Position numbers and translations under genes: made by a program
Notes under the pieces: model-generated
What the model saw: the letters and a program-made list of their open reading frames with translations, nothing else
Database searches by the model: none
Told to the model about the DNA's origin: nothing
Shown here: one piece after another, positions 35,703 to 43,298 of the stretch
Layout: each line of letters opens with the position of its first letter
How positions within the stretch are numbered: the first letter of the stretch is position 1
Assembly (NCBI GenBank): GCA_900105225.1
Contig: LT629764.1
Span: 3,678,501 to 3,742,500, forward strand
Direction: 5' to 3'
Length of the DNA stretch: 64,000 nt
From: Paenibacillaceae bacterium GAS479
GTDB taxonomy: Bacteria; Bacillota; Bacilli; Paenibacillales; Paenibacillaceae

Positions 35703-35960
35703 CGCAAACCGGGCTCCGTGACAGCCTGATCCGCGAAATCCATGATTGCATAAGCTTACTCGCCTAAAAAAATGCATCGTAGCCTCTTTCTTTTAGCAGG
35801 TCGATATGCCAGACTGCAGATTGGCTTCCAGTCACAGCGATTCGGAGCTATTAAACGCTTCTTTGATGCTTGGGTACATAGGTACATAATCGGCGGACCG
35901 ATATAAATCGAACTCGGCGGTACAGCATATTGCAGTCGTGTCTCACTTTTCATATGGTCC
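35703..35960 (-). pseudogene. Internally deleted TraB/GumN pseudogene with decayed terminator
   Basis: 35703-35745 resembles the TraB terminator. 35757-35808 matches the last codons of the TraB gene (27399-27450). 35809-35960 then jumps to match 28078-28225, so about 620 bases have been lost. Several substitutions and stops break the frame. This is the second copy of the TraB 3' region. Confidence 0.75.
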
Positions 35961-36001
35961 CAGCTGAAGCTTTATTTTAATTTAATAGAAGATGTATCTT
36001 T

Positions 36002-36205
36002 TTATTGTTTTTTTGAATCTTTATTTCCGGATTTATTGATTAAGTTAGTTGCGGAATTGAAAATTAAAATGGATGATCCGATAATCATGAAAAATGAAAA
36101 TAGATCCATTTTATTATTAGTTAATAAATTATTTGAAAAATCATAAGTGTAAATAGAGAATAAAAGGATGCTGAATATCAATAACAGGACACTTTTCATA
36201 TTCAT
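36002..36205 (-). CDS. 67-residue two-helix membrane protein in the decayed bacteriocin locus
   Basis: MNMKSVLLLIFSILLFSIYT... with two hydrophobic segments (about 4-20 and 34-54) and a charged tail (NKSGNKDSKKQ). AAAGGAGG is five bases before the first ATG and 11 before the second, so either start is possible. It occupies the bacteriocin's place relative to the duplicated operator and promoter. It resembles the 55-residue protein at 29252 in plan (two helices, charged tail) but not clearly in sequence. A spare or specialised immunity protein is the likeliest guess. Confidence 0.6.
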   Translation of the reverse strand: MNMKSVLLLIFSILLFSIYTYDFSNNLLTNNKMDLFSFFMIIGSSILIFNSATNLINKSGNKDSKKQ

Positions 36206-36252
36206 TTAAACCTCCTTTAATTTCATAATACTTGTAAATTATCATCTTGTAT

Positions 36253-36299
36253 ATATCTAATTCTGGATATGGTGATTAAACATTTTTTTGAAATATAAT
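36253..36299 (+). promoter_or_regulatory. Second copy of the operator-promoter
   Basis: ATATCT-N6-GGATAT (36253-36270) with TATAAT at 36294-36299. The core AATTCTGGATAT is identical to the site at 29900-29911 and the spacing to the -10 differs by one base. Confidence 0.65.
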
Positions 36300-36319
36300 T
36301 AATAATTTTATTCTGGTTA

Positions 36320-36400
36320 GAAGGAGAAAAACGAACTTGAATGTTATCATTTAATTAAACAACATAACGTCAAAGATTGTAGAAATACGAGAGATTAATC
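36320..36400 (+). pseudogene. 5' fragment of a second C39 peptidase-ABC exporter
   Basis: AGAAGGAG is followed by ACGAACTT where the intact gene has ATGAACTT, so the start codon is lost. One base is missing soon after. The frame then reads YHLIKQHNVKDC, matching YHLIKQHDIKDC of the intact exporter up to the catalytic Cys. About 60 bases are then deleted and a short IREI-like piece follows before the homology ends. Confidence 0.75.
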
Positions 36401-36439
36401 TAATGAACTCTGCTTTTCAGTGTCATTACTAGGATTTAT

Positions 36440-36742
36440 TCAATGCAAATAAGCTCCGTGCCGTTCTTCAAGAAGACCTGCTTCTCCAAGAGCTGCAAAT
36501 CCATCTCGCCACCGTTTTAGGCATTGCTTCGGCTTTTTGAGCCCCACTGCGTTTACGTCAAAACCTGCTTCAAGAAAGATCTCCATGGGTTTCTGCCCCT
36601 CTTGATAGGCTTCCAGCTTAAATGCCGGAGCGTACGTAATAGTTTTGTCCGTTACATGCTGTACATTTGAATTCAGCTCCAACAGCTTGATCTTTTTTTC
36701 GGAGAACTTCTTCGAAACACCCCTCGTTTTGCCCATAACCAT
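36440..36742 (-). pseudogene. Truncated IS3-family OrfA
   Basis: A 100-codon frame (MVMGKTRGVSKKFSEKKIKL..., KKPKQCLKRWRDGFAALGEA, ending LLEERHG then four unrelated residues). It matches the N-terminal part of the OrfA group found with TDIKY-type OrfB in Bacillales; the leucine-rich C-terminal part is missing. A hairpin with flanking T/A runs (36773-36798) lies just upstream. It is a fragment rather than an active transposase gene. Confidence 0.75.
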
Positions 36743-36764
36743 ACCTCGCCATTAGCTTGATTAA

Positions 36765-36798
36765 AATAAAAATGATCCGTGAGAAGGATCACTTTTTT
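36765..36798. terminator. Terminator-like hairpin beside the OrfA fragment
   Basis: TGATCC (36773-36778) pairs with GGATCA (36786-36791), with A-rich left and T-rich right flanks, so it can work in both directions. Confidence 0.6.
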
Positions 36799-36862
36799 CA
36801 AAATGTCCATCCTACGGGTCACAGTTCAATCTTCCGTTCGACTCTTTTGAGTGCCAATTAAT

Positions 36863-37133
36863 TATTATTTGAATTTATACATAAGACGTAAGCAGTTGGA
36901 AAATTTTATGGCTAATTTAGAAGAATTTATGCAGGTATGACAACGAAGTGCTTGGCACAAAAACCGCGAACCCGGCTGCCGGACAGCCTGACTCGCGGTT
37001 TTTTGTATTTGATAAGACTATTCGCCTAAAAACTCTACGTTGTAACCTTTCTCCTTGAGCAAGTCGATGACCATGCCCTTCTGGGCGAAGTGTCCCGCGC
37101 CGACAACGACAAATGACGTGGATTGGCCAGGCA
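36863..37133. repeat. Segmental duplicate of the TraB terminator and 3' end
   Basis: 36874-37133 matches 27243-27512 with few differences: the spacer (TATAAGACGTAA, TTTATGCAGGTATGACAACG), the terminator and about 110 bases of TraB 3' coding sequence. The homology starts near a shared GTGCCAATTAATT word, beyond which the first copy carries the stalk-domain gene and this one does not. It marks the right end of the duplicated zone. Confidence 0.85.
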
Positions 37134-37183
37134 AGACAAAGCCATGAACGAGCTATTCTCGTCCAGGGTTTTGTCTTTTTTTT
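37133..37183 (+). terminator. Long hairpin terminator before the propeller genes
   Basis: A 20-base left arm (37133-37152) pairs with 37158-37177 with about three mismatches and ends in eight Ts. Its CTCGTCCAGGG arm is identical to that of the terminator after the last propeller gene (41047-41082). Confidence 0.75.
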
Positions 37184-37331
37184 CATTCATGTGAGCCCGT
37201 GGAGCCGGTAATTACATTCGACTGGGCAAATGTCACCACAAAGGGATTAACATCATAAAATATGACGAACCTTCGAGCCGGTCTGGGCTCGATAAGAGGA
37301 AGGATCGGAGCAGGAGCGAGGGGATTGATCA

Positions 37332-38285
37332 TTGTTAAAGCAGGATCATCAGGATAGGCAGACTAAGCTGGCGCGACGACGGCTATTTGCGTATATAACC
37401 AATCAAGATAATGATTCGCTTTCCGTGCTGGACATTGGGACGAACCGAATTATCGAGACGATCCGGGTAGGCCAACTGCCCAACTCGGCAGCCATCTCTC
37501 CCGACGGGAAGAGAATTTATACGACCAACGGGGCGGGCAATAGCATAACGGTTATTTCGGCTCAAACGAACCGGGTTATTGAGACTGTTAAAGGAGTCGG
37601 TACGGAGCCTTTTGCGGCTGACTTCTCCATAAGTCGAAACCGCTACTACGTTCCTTCTTTTTACAACGGCTCCTTGTTTGTGCTGGATCTCGGTACGAAT
37701 AAAGTGCTGGACGAGATTCCGGTCGGGAACGGCCTAGTCGGAGTTGGCGTTTCGCCGGACCAGAGCAAGGTTTATGTCACCTCCGTAGGAGAGGGCATCA
37801 CGATTATTAATCCCAATAGCGATCAGGTTGTGGCGACAATCCCTGATCTGGACAGCTGGGGCATTGATTTTTCACCGGACGGGGCCAGATACTATGTCAA
37901 CAATGCGGGATCGAATGCGGTATCCGTTTATGATGCAAGTTCGAATAAGCTGCTCAAAAGAACAGCGGTCGGGCTGGCTCCTCTTGGAATTGTAGCGTCA
38001 GGTGACGGGCGGCGCGTTTATGTAGCCAACTCGCGCAGCAAATCCGTCTCGGTTTTGGACGCCGCAACCTTTCGAGTGCTTGATACGATTGCCGTCGGTT
38101 CCATTCCGTTTGGGATCGCGATTACGCCGGGCAATCGGAGAGTATACGTGACCAATTTTGGCAGCAACACGGTCTCGGTTATCGACACGGCCGCGAACCG
38201 GGTCATCGAGACGATTAGGACCGGAGTCAACCCGCGCGGAATCGCCATCACACCGCCGCGCCTGGAGGAGGGAGTCAATGGCTGA
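37332..38285 (+). CDS. YVTN beta-propeller protein A1
   Basis: A 317-residue protein made of seven repeats of about 42 residues (VYVTN...SNTVSVIDT pattern), which fold as a seven-bladed propeller. The start is a TTG at 37332, seven bases after GAGGGG. There is no signal peptide; the N-terminus is basic (KQDHQDRQTKLARRR) before the first blade at FAYITNQDNDSLSVLD. The YVTN family serves as binding scaffolds in many contexts. It is most similar to the third gene of the array (A2): both have VGQLPNSA and NGLVG. It overlaps the next gene by eight bases. Confidence 0.88.
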   Translation: MLKQDHQDRQTKLARRRLFAYITNQDNDSLSVLDIGTNRIIETIRVGQLPNSAAISPDGKRIYTTNGAGNSITVISAQTNRVIETVKGVGTEPFAADFSISRNRYYVPSFYNGSLFVLDLGTNKVLDEIPVGNGLVGVGVSPDQSKVYVTSVGEGITIINPNSDQVVATIPDLDSWGIDFSPDGARYYVNNAGSNAVSVYDASSNKLLKRTAVGLAPLGIVASGDGRRVYVANSRSKSVSVLDAATFRVLDTIAVGSIPFGIAITPGNRRVYVTNFGSNTVSVIDTAANRVIETIRTGVNPRGIAITPPRLEEGVNG

Positions 38286-39177
38286 ACGGAAAAGGCTGCT
38301 CAAAAGAAGCTTCCTGGTTTATGTGGGCAATCAAAATAACAGCACCGTATCGGTCATTAATTCGGCTTCCAATCGGGTCATCAAGACGATTCCAGTGGGC
38401 AAAAATCCCGGTCAGGTTAACGCATCCCCCGATGGGAGGCAAATTTACGCGATTAATGGCGGTGATCGGTCGATCTCCATTCTCTCCACCCGAACAAATC
38501 AAGTGACCCGAACGATTCGGAATGTAAGTCCGGAGCCTTTTGCGGCGGTATCGGTTGGAAACAGATTCTATGTGCCGGACCTGTATACAGGCGGAGTGAC
38601 GGTGTTTAATGCGCTGACGAACGGATCTATCGCGCGTTTTCCAGTTGCCAATCTGCCCTTGGCCATCGCTGCATCGCCGGATGGCAAAAAGTTATATGTG
38701 ACGACTCAAGCACGCAATATATGGATTATTGATACTCGTCTGAATCGGGTCGTAAATTCGATTCCTACAGGAGCGACCTGGGGGTTAGACTTCACTCCGG
38801 ATGGCAAAAAATTTGTCGTGAACAGCTTTGGAACGAATGAGACGTTGATTTATTGCGTGCGCACGAACAAGATCATCAATTCAATTCCGGTAGGAGTCGC
38901 TCCTATCGACATCAACGTCTCTCGTGATGGAAGGCGGGCTTATGTCGCCAACTCACGGAGCCGGTCCGTATCGGTAATCGATCTGAAAGCAAAACGCGTC
39001 ATCAAAACGATTCAGGTCGGCGATGTGCCTTACAATCTTGCCATTACCCCGGATGATCGGAGTGTTTATGTGACCAATAATGGGAGCAATACCGTTTCCG
39101 TCATTGACGCCAGAACGCTTAAAGTGCTCCTGACGATACCGGTAGGACTCGGTCCAAGAGGCATCGCAATTATATGA
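38278..39177 (+). CDS. YVTN beta-propeller protein B1
   Basis: A 299-residue seven-repeat propeller. ATG 38278 follows GGAGGGAG and overlaps the A1 stop; the longer frame from 38158 is a shadow. It starts MAERKRLLKRSFLVYVGNQN, again basic and without a signal peptide. It is most like B2 (shared TQARNIWIID / TLAQDIFIID and SRSRSVSVIDL features). Together A1 and B1 form the first A-B unit. The function is unknown; complex formation between A and B is a reasonable guess. Confidence 0.88.
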   Translation: MAERKRLLKRSFLVYVGNQNNSTVSVINSASNRVIKTIPVGKNPGQVNASPDGRQIYAINGGDRSISILSTRTNQVTRTIRNVSPEPFAAVSVGNRFYVPDLYTGGVTVFNALTNGSIARFPVANLPLAIAASPDGKKLYVTTQARNIWIIDTRLNRVVNSIPTGATWGLDFTPDGKKFVVNSFGTNETLIYCVRTNKIINSIPVGVAPIDINVSRDGRRAYVANSRSRSVSVIDLKAKRVIKTIQVGDVPYNLAITPDDRSVYVTNNGSNTVSVIDARTLKVLLTIPVGLGPRGIAII

Positions 39178-39214
39178 GCTTGTTTTTTTGAAATTTAAAT
39201 TTAGGAGTGGAAAA

Positions 39215-40126
39215 ATGGGGACAGCAACCGGTACACAAGCAACACAATCGCTGTTTGCTTATGTGAGCAACCAAAATGACGACTCTCTATCGGTCATTGC
39301 AATTCCTAGCAATCGAACGATAAAAACAGTCCGGGTAGGCCAGCTTCCTAATTCAGCTGTTATTTCTCCCGACGGAGCACGGGTGTATACGACGAATCGG
39401 GGCAGCAATACGCTTTCGGTCATTTCAACAAGCACGAATACATTGATTCAAACGGTTCGCGGAGTAGGTTCAGAGCCTTTTGCTACTGCTTTTGCTCCAA
39501 ATAGAGGGCGGATTTATGTTCCTACATTATATACAGGCTCTGTATTTGTGTTGGACTCGGTTACGAATAATGTCTTGCAAGAAATACCGATCGGTAATGG
39601 ACTTGTCGGAATTGCCGTTTCCCCGGACGAGAGCAAGGTGTATGTTACTTCCGTCGGGACGGGTATCTCCATTATTGACGCGAATACGAATAAAGTGATT
39701 GAAACGATATCGGCTACGGGTAGCTGGAGCGTTCGCTTTTTACCAAATGGAACAAGGTACTACGTGAATAACTACGGTACGAATCTGGTATCTGTTTATA
39801 ATGCCGAGAACAATGCCTTGATTAAACGAATACCCGTCGGCACTGCCCCCCTCGGAGTTATAGTGTCAAAAAATGGACAACGCGTTTATGTAACCAACTC
39901 TCGCGGCAGCTCGGTATCGGTCATTGATACAGCTACGAATCTGGTAATTAAAACGATTCCGGTCGGATTCGTGCCGTTTGGAATTGCCTTAACTCCACTT
40001 AATCGTAGAGCGTATGTCACCAATTTTGGCGACAATACCATTTCTATCATCGACACAACTACGAATAGCGTTATTGGAACCATCCCGACGGGGAATAACC
40101 CTCGTGGAATCGCGATTACCCCTTAA
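39215..40126 (+). CDS. YVTN beta-propeller protein A2
   Basis: A 303-residue seven-repeat propeller. Start 39215 follows AGGAG by eight bases; 39188 is the alternative. The N-terminus is a short Thr/Ala stretch (MGTATGTQATQ) in place of the basic leader of A1. The blades are highly regular (FAYVSNQNDDSLSVI; YVTNFGDNTISIID). It is a diverged duplicate of A1, so the array arose by copying a two-gene unit. The base composition is lower in G+C than A1, which fits later divergence or a separate origin. Confidence 0.88.
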   Translation: MGTATGTQATQSLFAYVSNQNDDSLSVIAIPSNRTIKTVRVGQLPNSAVISPDGARVYTTNRGSNTLSVISTSTNTLIQTVRGVGSEPFATAFAPNRGRIYVPTLYTGSVFVLDSVTNNVLQEIPIGNGLVGIAVSPDESKVYVTSVGTGISIIDANTNKVIETISATGSWSVRFLPNGTRYYVNNYGTNLVSVYNAENNALIKRIPVGTAPLGVIVSKNGQRVYVTNSRGSSVSVIDTATNLVIKTIPVGFVPFGIALTPLNRRAYVTNFGDNTISIIDTTTNSVIGTIPTGNNPRGIAITP

Positions 40127-40154
40127 TCCATTCTATTGTGGGAGGAAATGAAAT

Positions 40155-41036
40155 ATGGATCGCAAAAGATCTTTGGCCTATGTAAGTAATCAAAATAGCA
40201 GCAGCGTCTCCGTTATCGATACGGTCACGAATAAAGTGATCAAAACGATTCCCATAAACAAGAACCCCAACGCCATTAATTTTTCTCCAGATAAATCACG
40301 ACTGTATACGTCAAATGTAGGCTCTAGATCGGTATCGGTGATCTCTAGAAAAACGAATACAGTCATTAGGACCATTCAAGATGTACTTCCTGAGCCATTC
40401 GGGATCGCCGCCGTGTCAAACAAGGTTTATGTTCCGGGGCAGTACTCCGGCGAGGTAGCGGTTATCAATGCGCGTTCATTCCATGTTATCGATCGGTTTC
40501 AAGTTGCGAACGGTCCTGTAACGATTACAGCAGCTCCAAATGGACAGCAGCTATATGTGACGACATTGGCGCAAGACATTTTTATCATTGATATCCCGCA
40601 AAACAAGGTTGTCCAAACGCTCCCGTCAGGTCCGATCTGGGGGCTTGTTTTTACTCCGAGCGGGAAAAGCTTTATCGTAACTAATTTTGATACAAACCAA
40701 ATCACGATTTATTCGGCCAGCACCAATAAACCTATTGCACAAATACCGGTAGGCCTTGCTCCTCTGGGGCTTGCTATTTCAAGCAGTGGGCTGCGGGCAT
40801 ATGTAGCGAATTCGAGAAGTCGATCCGTCTCGGTCATTGATTTGGTTGGAAAACGCGTGATAAAAACGATACCAGTAGGCAAAATTCCATATGGAGTAAC
40901 GGTCACTCCTAACAAGCGAACTGTGTATGTGACTAATTATGACAGTAACACCGTTTCCGTTATCGATGCGCAGTCACTAAGTGTAATCAAAACGATTCCT
41001 GTCGGGGCTGGTCCAAGGGGAATAGTTTCTAGTTGA
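40155..41036 (+). CDS. YVTN beta-propeller protein B2
   Basis: A 293-residue seven-repeat propeller preceded by GGGAGGAAATGAAAT. It starts MDRKRSLAYVSNQNSSSVSV, like B1 but with a shorter basic leader. It closes the array; a terminator follows 10 bases after its stop. The A-B-A-B order, equal lengths and lack of signals suggest a cytoplasmic or spore-associated set of scaffolds. Confidence 0.88.
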   Translation: MDRKRSLAYVSNQNSSSVSVIDTVTNKVIKTIPINKNPNAINFSPDKSRLYTSNVGSRSVSVISRKTNTVIRTIQDVLPEPFGIAAVSNKVYVPGQYSGEVAVINARSFHVIDRFQVANGPVTITAAPNGQQLYVTTLAQDIFIIDIPQNKVVQTLPSGPIWGLVFTPSGKSFIVTNFDTNQITIYSASTNKPIAQIPVGLAPLGLAISSSGLRAYVANSRSRSVSVIDLVGKRVIKTIPVGKIPYGVTVTPNKRTVYVTNYDSNTVSVIDAQSLSVIKTIPVGAGPRGIVSS

Positions 41037-41046
41037 GCGTAATGTG

Positions 41047-41082
41047 AAAAGCCCTGAACGAGGCGTCTCGTCCAGGGCTTTT
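41047..41082. terminator. Terminator after the propeller array
   Basis: AAAAGCCCTGAACGAG (41047-41062) pairs with CTCGTCCAGGGCTTTT (41067-41082) with one mismatch. It lies between the convergent B2 and SMR genes and can serve both. Confidence 0.9.
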
Positions 41083-41100
41083 TGACTTGAATGAGCAGAA

Positions 41101-41415
41101 TTAGGATACCGCCTTCAATCCAGTCACTCCTACTACAATTAGGACTAGGCTGGCGATACGCATGATGCTTTTGGACTCTCCGAAGAAGAGCATATTGACG
41201 ATAACAGCTAGCGAGGTGCCGAGACCGACCCATACGGTGTAAGCGATGCTAAGCTGCAGATATTGCAGGGAAGCATATAAAAGGATAAACGAAGCCGCGA
41301 AGCCGCTTGCGAACATTACTCCGTTCAACAAGGTTTTGCGCTTGCTGAAGCGGCTCAAACCAACGACGCCGACAAGCTCGAAGCATGCCGCCGCAATGAC
41401 ATAAATCCAACCCAT
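41101..41415 (-). CDS. SMR-family efflux subunit (second of pair)
   Basis: A 104-residue four-helix small multidrug resistance protein. The essential Glu is Glu13 in ACFELVGVVGL, and helix 4 ends VLIVVGVTGLKAVS. SMR subunits given as adjacent pairs usually form heterodimers (YkkC-YkkD or YvdR-YvdS in B. subtilis) that export cationic drugs or guanidinium. Its start lies 33 bases after the stop of the partner gene. The substrate cannot be read from sequence. Confidence 0.9.
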   Translation of the reverse strand: MGWIYVIAAACFELVGVVGLSRFSKRKTLLNGVMFASGFAASFILLYASLQYLQLSIAYTVWVGLGTSLAVIVNMLFFGESKSIMRIASLVLIVVGVTGLKAVS

Positions 41416-41448
41416 GTTAAGTTACCTCCATGTTGTGATGAAATTCCA

Positions 41449-41820
41449 TTAAGATTTGGTATGACTTTTTCCGTCAGCAAGCTTCAGCATGATCACACCG
41501 ATGAGCAGCAGCGACATGAAAAAGGTTTTGGCGAAGTTGAAGGAGCCATTGAACAAAAACAAGTCCATGAGCGCGGTGCCGGCTGTTCCGGATGCTGCGA
41601 ATAGGGCGTATACGGTTCCCGTCGGGATTAGCTCACAGGCCTTGAACAGAAAGTAGAAGTCTAGAACGATTAAGGCGGCGATCAGCATGAAATGCCATGG
41701 CAACGAGGCGGTAAGGAAGCCGTAGACCCATACTAATTCAGCTGTACAGGTAAGAATGACAAAAAGCCAGCCCTTGCTGAGGCCCTTAGGCTTGTTATTT
41801 ATAGTCGCTTGATTTTGCAT
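41449..41820 (-). CDS. SMR-family efflux subunit (first of pair)
   Basis: A 123-residue four-helix SMR protein with a longer cytoplasmic N-terminus (about 17 residues). The key Glu is Glu28 in TCTAELVWVYGF, and the central YALFAASGTAGTAL loop matches the family. GAAGGAG stands upstream of the ATG. The sequence upstream does not match a guanidine riboswitch; an inverted-repeat operator candidate is present instead. Confidence 0.9.
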   Translation of the reverse strand: MQNQATINNKPKGLSKGWLFVILTCTAELVWVYGFLTASLPWHFMLIAALIVLDFYFLFKACELIPTGTVYALFAASGTAGTALMDLFLFNGSFNFAKTFFMSLLLIGVIMLKLADGKSHTKS

Positions 41821-41873
41821 AACGGATGCTCCTTCTGTTGAGGAAATAATAGGAATTGTGCCAATAAAGTTCG

Positions 41874-41893
41874 TTCATTATTCATGAATGAAT
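41874..41893 (-). promoter_or_regulatory. Operator candidate before the SMR pair
   Basis: A perfect ATTCATGAAT palindrome (41880-41889) within a longer, imperfect TTCATT...GAATG repeat. TetR-type repressors often govern SMR pairs, but no TetR gene is adjacent. Confidence 0.45.
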
Positions 41894-41951
41894 GTCAGTC
41901 ATTTCTATTTAGTCTACTCCGTTCCTCCGTTTAAGTCAAATTGCTGCACTT

Positions 41952-41985
41952 AAAAAAGCCCCCAATCCGAGTGGATTGGAGGCTT
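41952..41985 (-). terminator. Terminator of the gene at 41995
   Basis: A ten-pair stem (CCAATCC/GGATTGG core) followed on the minus strand by six Ts. Confidence 0.85.
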
Positions 41986-41994
41986 CTTCCGAGT

Positions 41995-42315
41995 TTAATA
42001 TCTTGGTGGAGGACCGCTGCGATCCACTCTTGGGCCTTGAAAGGCCGAGAACAGCAGAAGGACCGCTGAGGCCGCGTGCAGAATAAAGCCGAGGAACGGA
42101 ATCCAGCCTAACAAGGAGGCTGCAATACCAGTGGCACTGCCGTAGATTGGCTCGCGCTGTGAGCGGGAGACGAACAGGGTGATCAGATGGAAAATGAACA
42201 TAAAGCCCAGAGCCGTGTAGCCACTCGACATAACGAATAGGCCGCCTAGAATCGGGATTGCGAGTAGTCCTTCGCAAATGCCGCTGATGATGCGCAATGC
42301 TTTGGCCAATGACAT
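41995..42315 (-). CDS. Four-helix membrane protein of unknown function
   Basis: A 106-residue protein with CAGGAGG nine bases before its ATG at 42315. It has four hydrophobic segments separated by short loops (SGICEGLLAIPILGGLFVMS split by eye; GSATGIAASLLGWIPFLGFI) and a Pro-rich tail (DRSGPPPRY). The tail and the Gly-rich helices suggest a small integral membrane protein. No family was recognised. The gene is monocistronic and divergent from the BceR-like regulator. Confidence 0.75.
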   Translation of the reverse strand: MSLAKALRIISGICEGLLAIPILGGLFVMSSGYTALGFMFIFHLITLFVSRSQREPIYGSATGIAASLLGWIPFLGFILHAASAVLLLFSAFQGPRVDRSGPPPRY

Positions 42316-42458
42316 GGGACATAACCTCCTGAAGTTGGTTCTAACCTATAACTCTTACTTAAGGATACGACACATTCCGCAAGAAGTTCCATCTGCATTT
42401 GGAAACAGAGGGTATGGTAAACTGGAAAGCATAGGAAGTTTGAATTGGGGGAAGCAAA

Positions 42459-43298
42459 ATGTACCGCGTAACAATTGTGGAGGATGACGTTAAAATTGCC
42501 TCCTTATTAGCTGGAGCACTGGAACGTTATGGTTTCCAGCCGCTGCGAGCGGCCAGGTTCAAGGAGCTTGCTCTGGATTTTGCGGAACAGCAGCCTCATC
42601 TTGTGCTAATGGACATCAATTTACCCTACTATGACGGGTTTTATTGGTGCCGTCAGTTCCGCAAGCAATCCAAGGCTCCTGTTATTTTTATATCAGCCCG
42701 CTCCGGTGAAATGGATCAGGTGATGGCGATTGAGAACGGCGGAGATGATTATGTGACGAAGCCGATTCATCTTGATCTTTTGCTGGCTAAAATCAAAAGC
42801 GCTTTACGTCGTACTTACGGGGAGTACGCCGGTACTACGGCAGCAGGTGGAAAGGCAATAGATAGCAGCGGGAGCGATTCTGTGCATTCCAATGGCTATG
42901 AAGAGGAAAACGCCGAAGGAGGCTTCGAGGTAATCTTCGGAGGTTTACGCCTGGACATCAGCCGCAGCCTATTGATCTGGAAAGGAGCTTCCTTGCAGCT
43001 CAGCCGCAACGAACGGCTGCTCGCGGAGGCGCTGCTGGAGGGGAGAGGTGCTATTCTGTCTCGCAACTGTCTGTTAGAGAGCTTGTGGGATGATACCGCG
43101 TTTGTTGATGACAATACGCTAACTGTGAATGTAACGAGGTTGCGTCGCAAGCTGGAGGAGCTTGGACTGGAAGGCGTACTGGAGACGCATCGTGGTCAAG
43201 GCTATCGGCTGAACGAGGACAGGCTCGGTGCGAGTGGGTTGCGACAGTCATCCGACGGGGCAGCAACACTCCACCATTCACAGAAGGAGCATCCATGA
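42459..43298 (+). CDS. BceR-type response regulator
   Basis: A 279-residue OmpR/PhoB-class regulator. The receiver domain has acidic residues (VEDD), phospho-acceptor Asp52 (LVLMDINLP), a Ser switch (FISARSG) and Lys in TKPIH. A long polar linker of about 35 residues leads to a winged-helix DNA-binding domain (NTLTVNVTRLRRKLEELG). It is the first gene of a regulator-kinase-ABC module matching the Bce family. It overlaps the kinase gene by four bases (ATGA). Confidence 0.92.
   Translation: MYRVTIVEDDVKIASLLAGALERYGFQPLRAARFKELALDFAEQQPHLVLMDINLPYYDGFYWCRQFRKQSKAPVIFISARSGEMDQVMAIENGGDDYVTKPIHLDLLLAKIKSALRRTYGEYAGTTAAGGKAIDSSGSDSVHSNGYEEENAEGGFEVIFGGLRLDISRSLLIWKGASLQLSRNERLLAEALLEGRGAILSRNCLLESLWDDTAFVDDNTLTVNVTRLRRKLEELGLEGVLETHRGQGYRLNEDRLGASGLRQSSDGAATLHHSQKEHP

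Noticed and set aside
35757-35953. 65-codon minus-strand frame as a small gene
   Set aside because: It coincides with the TraB pseudogene and matches two separated parts of the intact gene in broken frame.
37998-38303. Long minus-strand frames across the propeller genes
   Set aside because: They mirror the regular repeat codons of the plus-strand genes and have no ribosome sites.
37332-41036. Secreted or cell-wall propeller proteins
   Set aside because: No signal peptide, lipobox or sortase motif can be found in any of the four.
41821-41940. Guanidine riboswitch before the SMR pair
   Set aside because: The conserved guanidine-I sequence elements were not seen; a protein operator-like palindrome is present instead.
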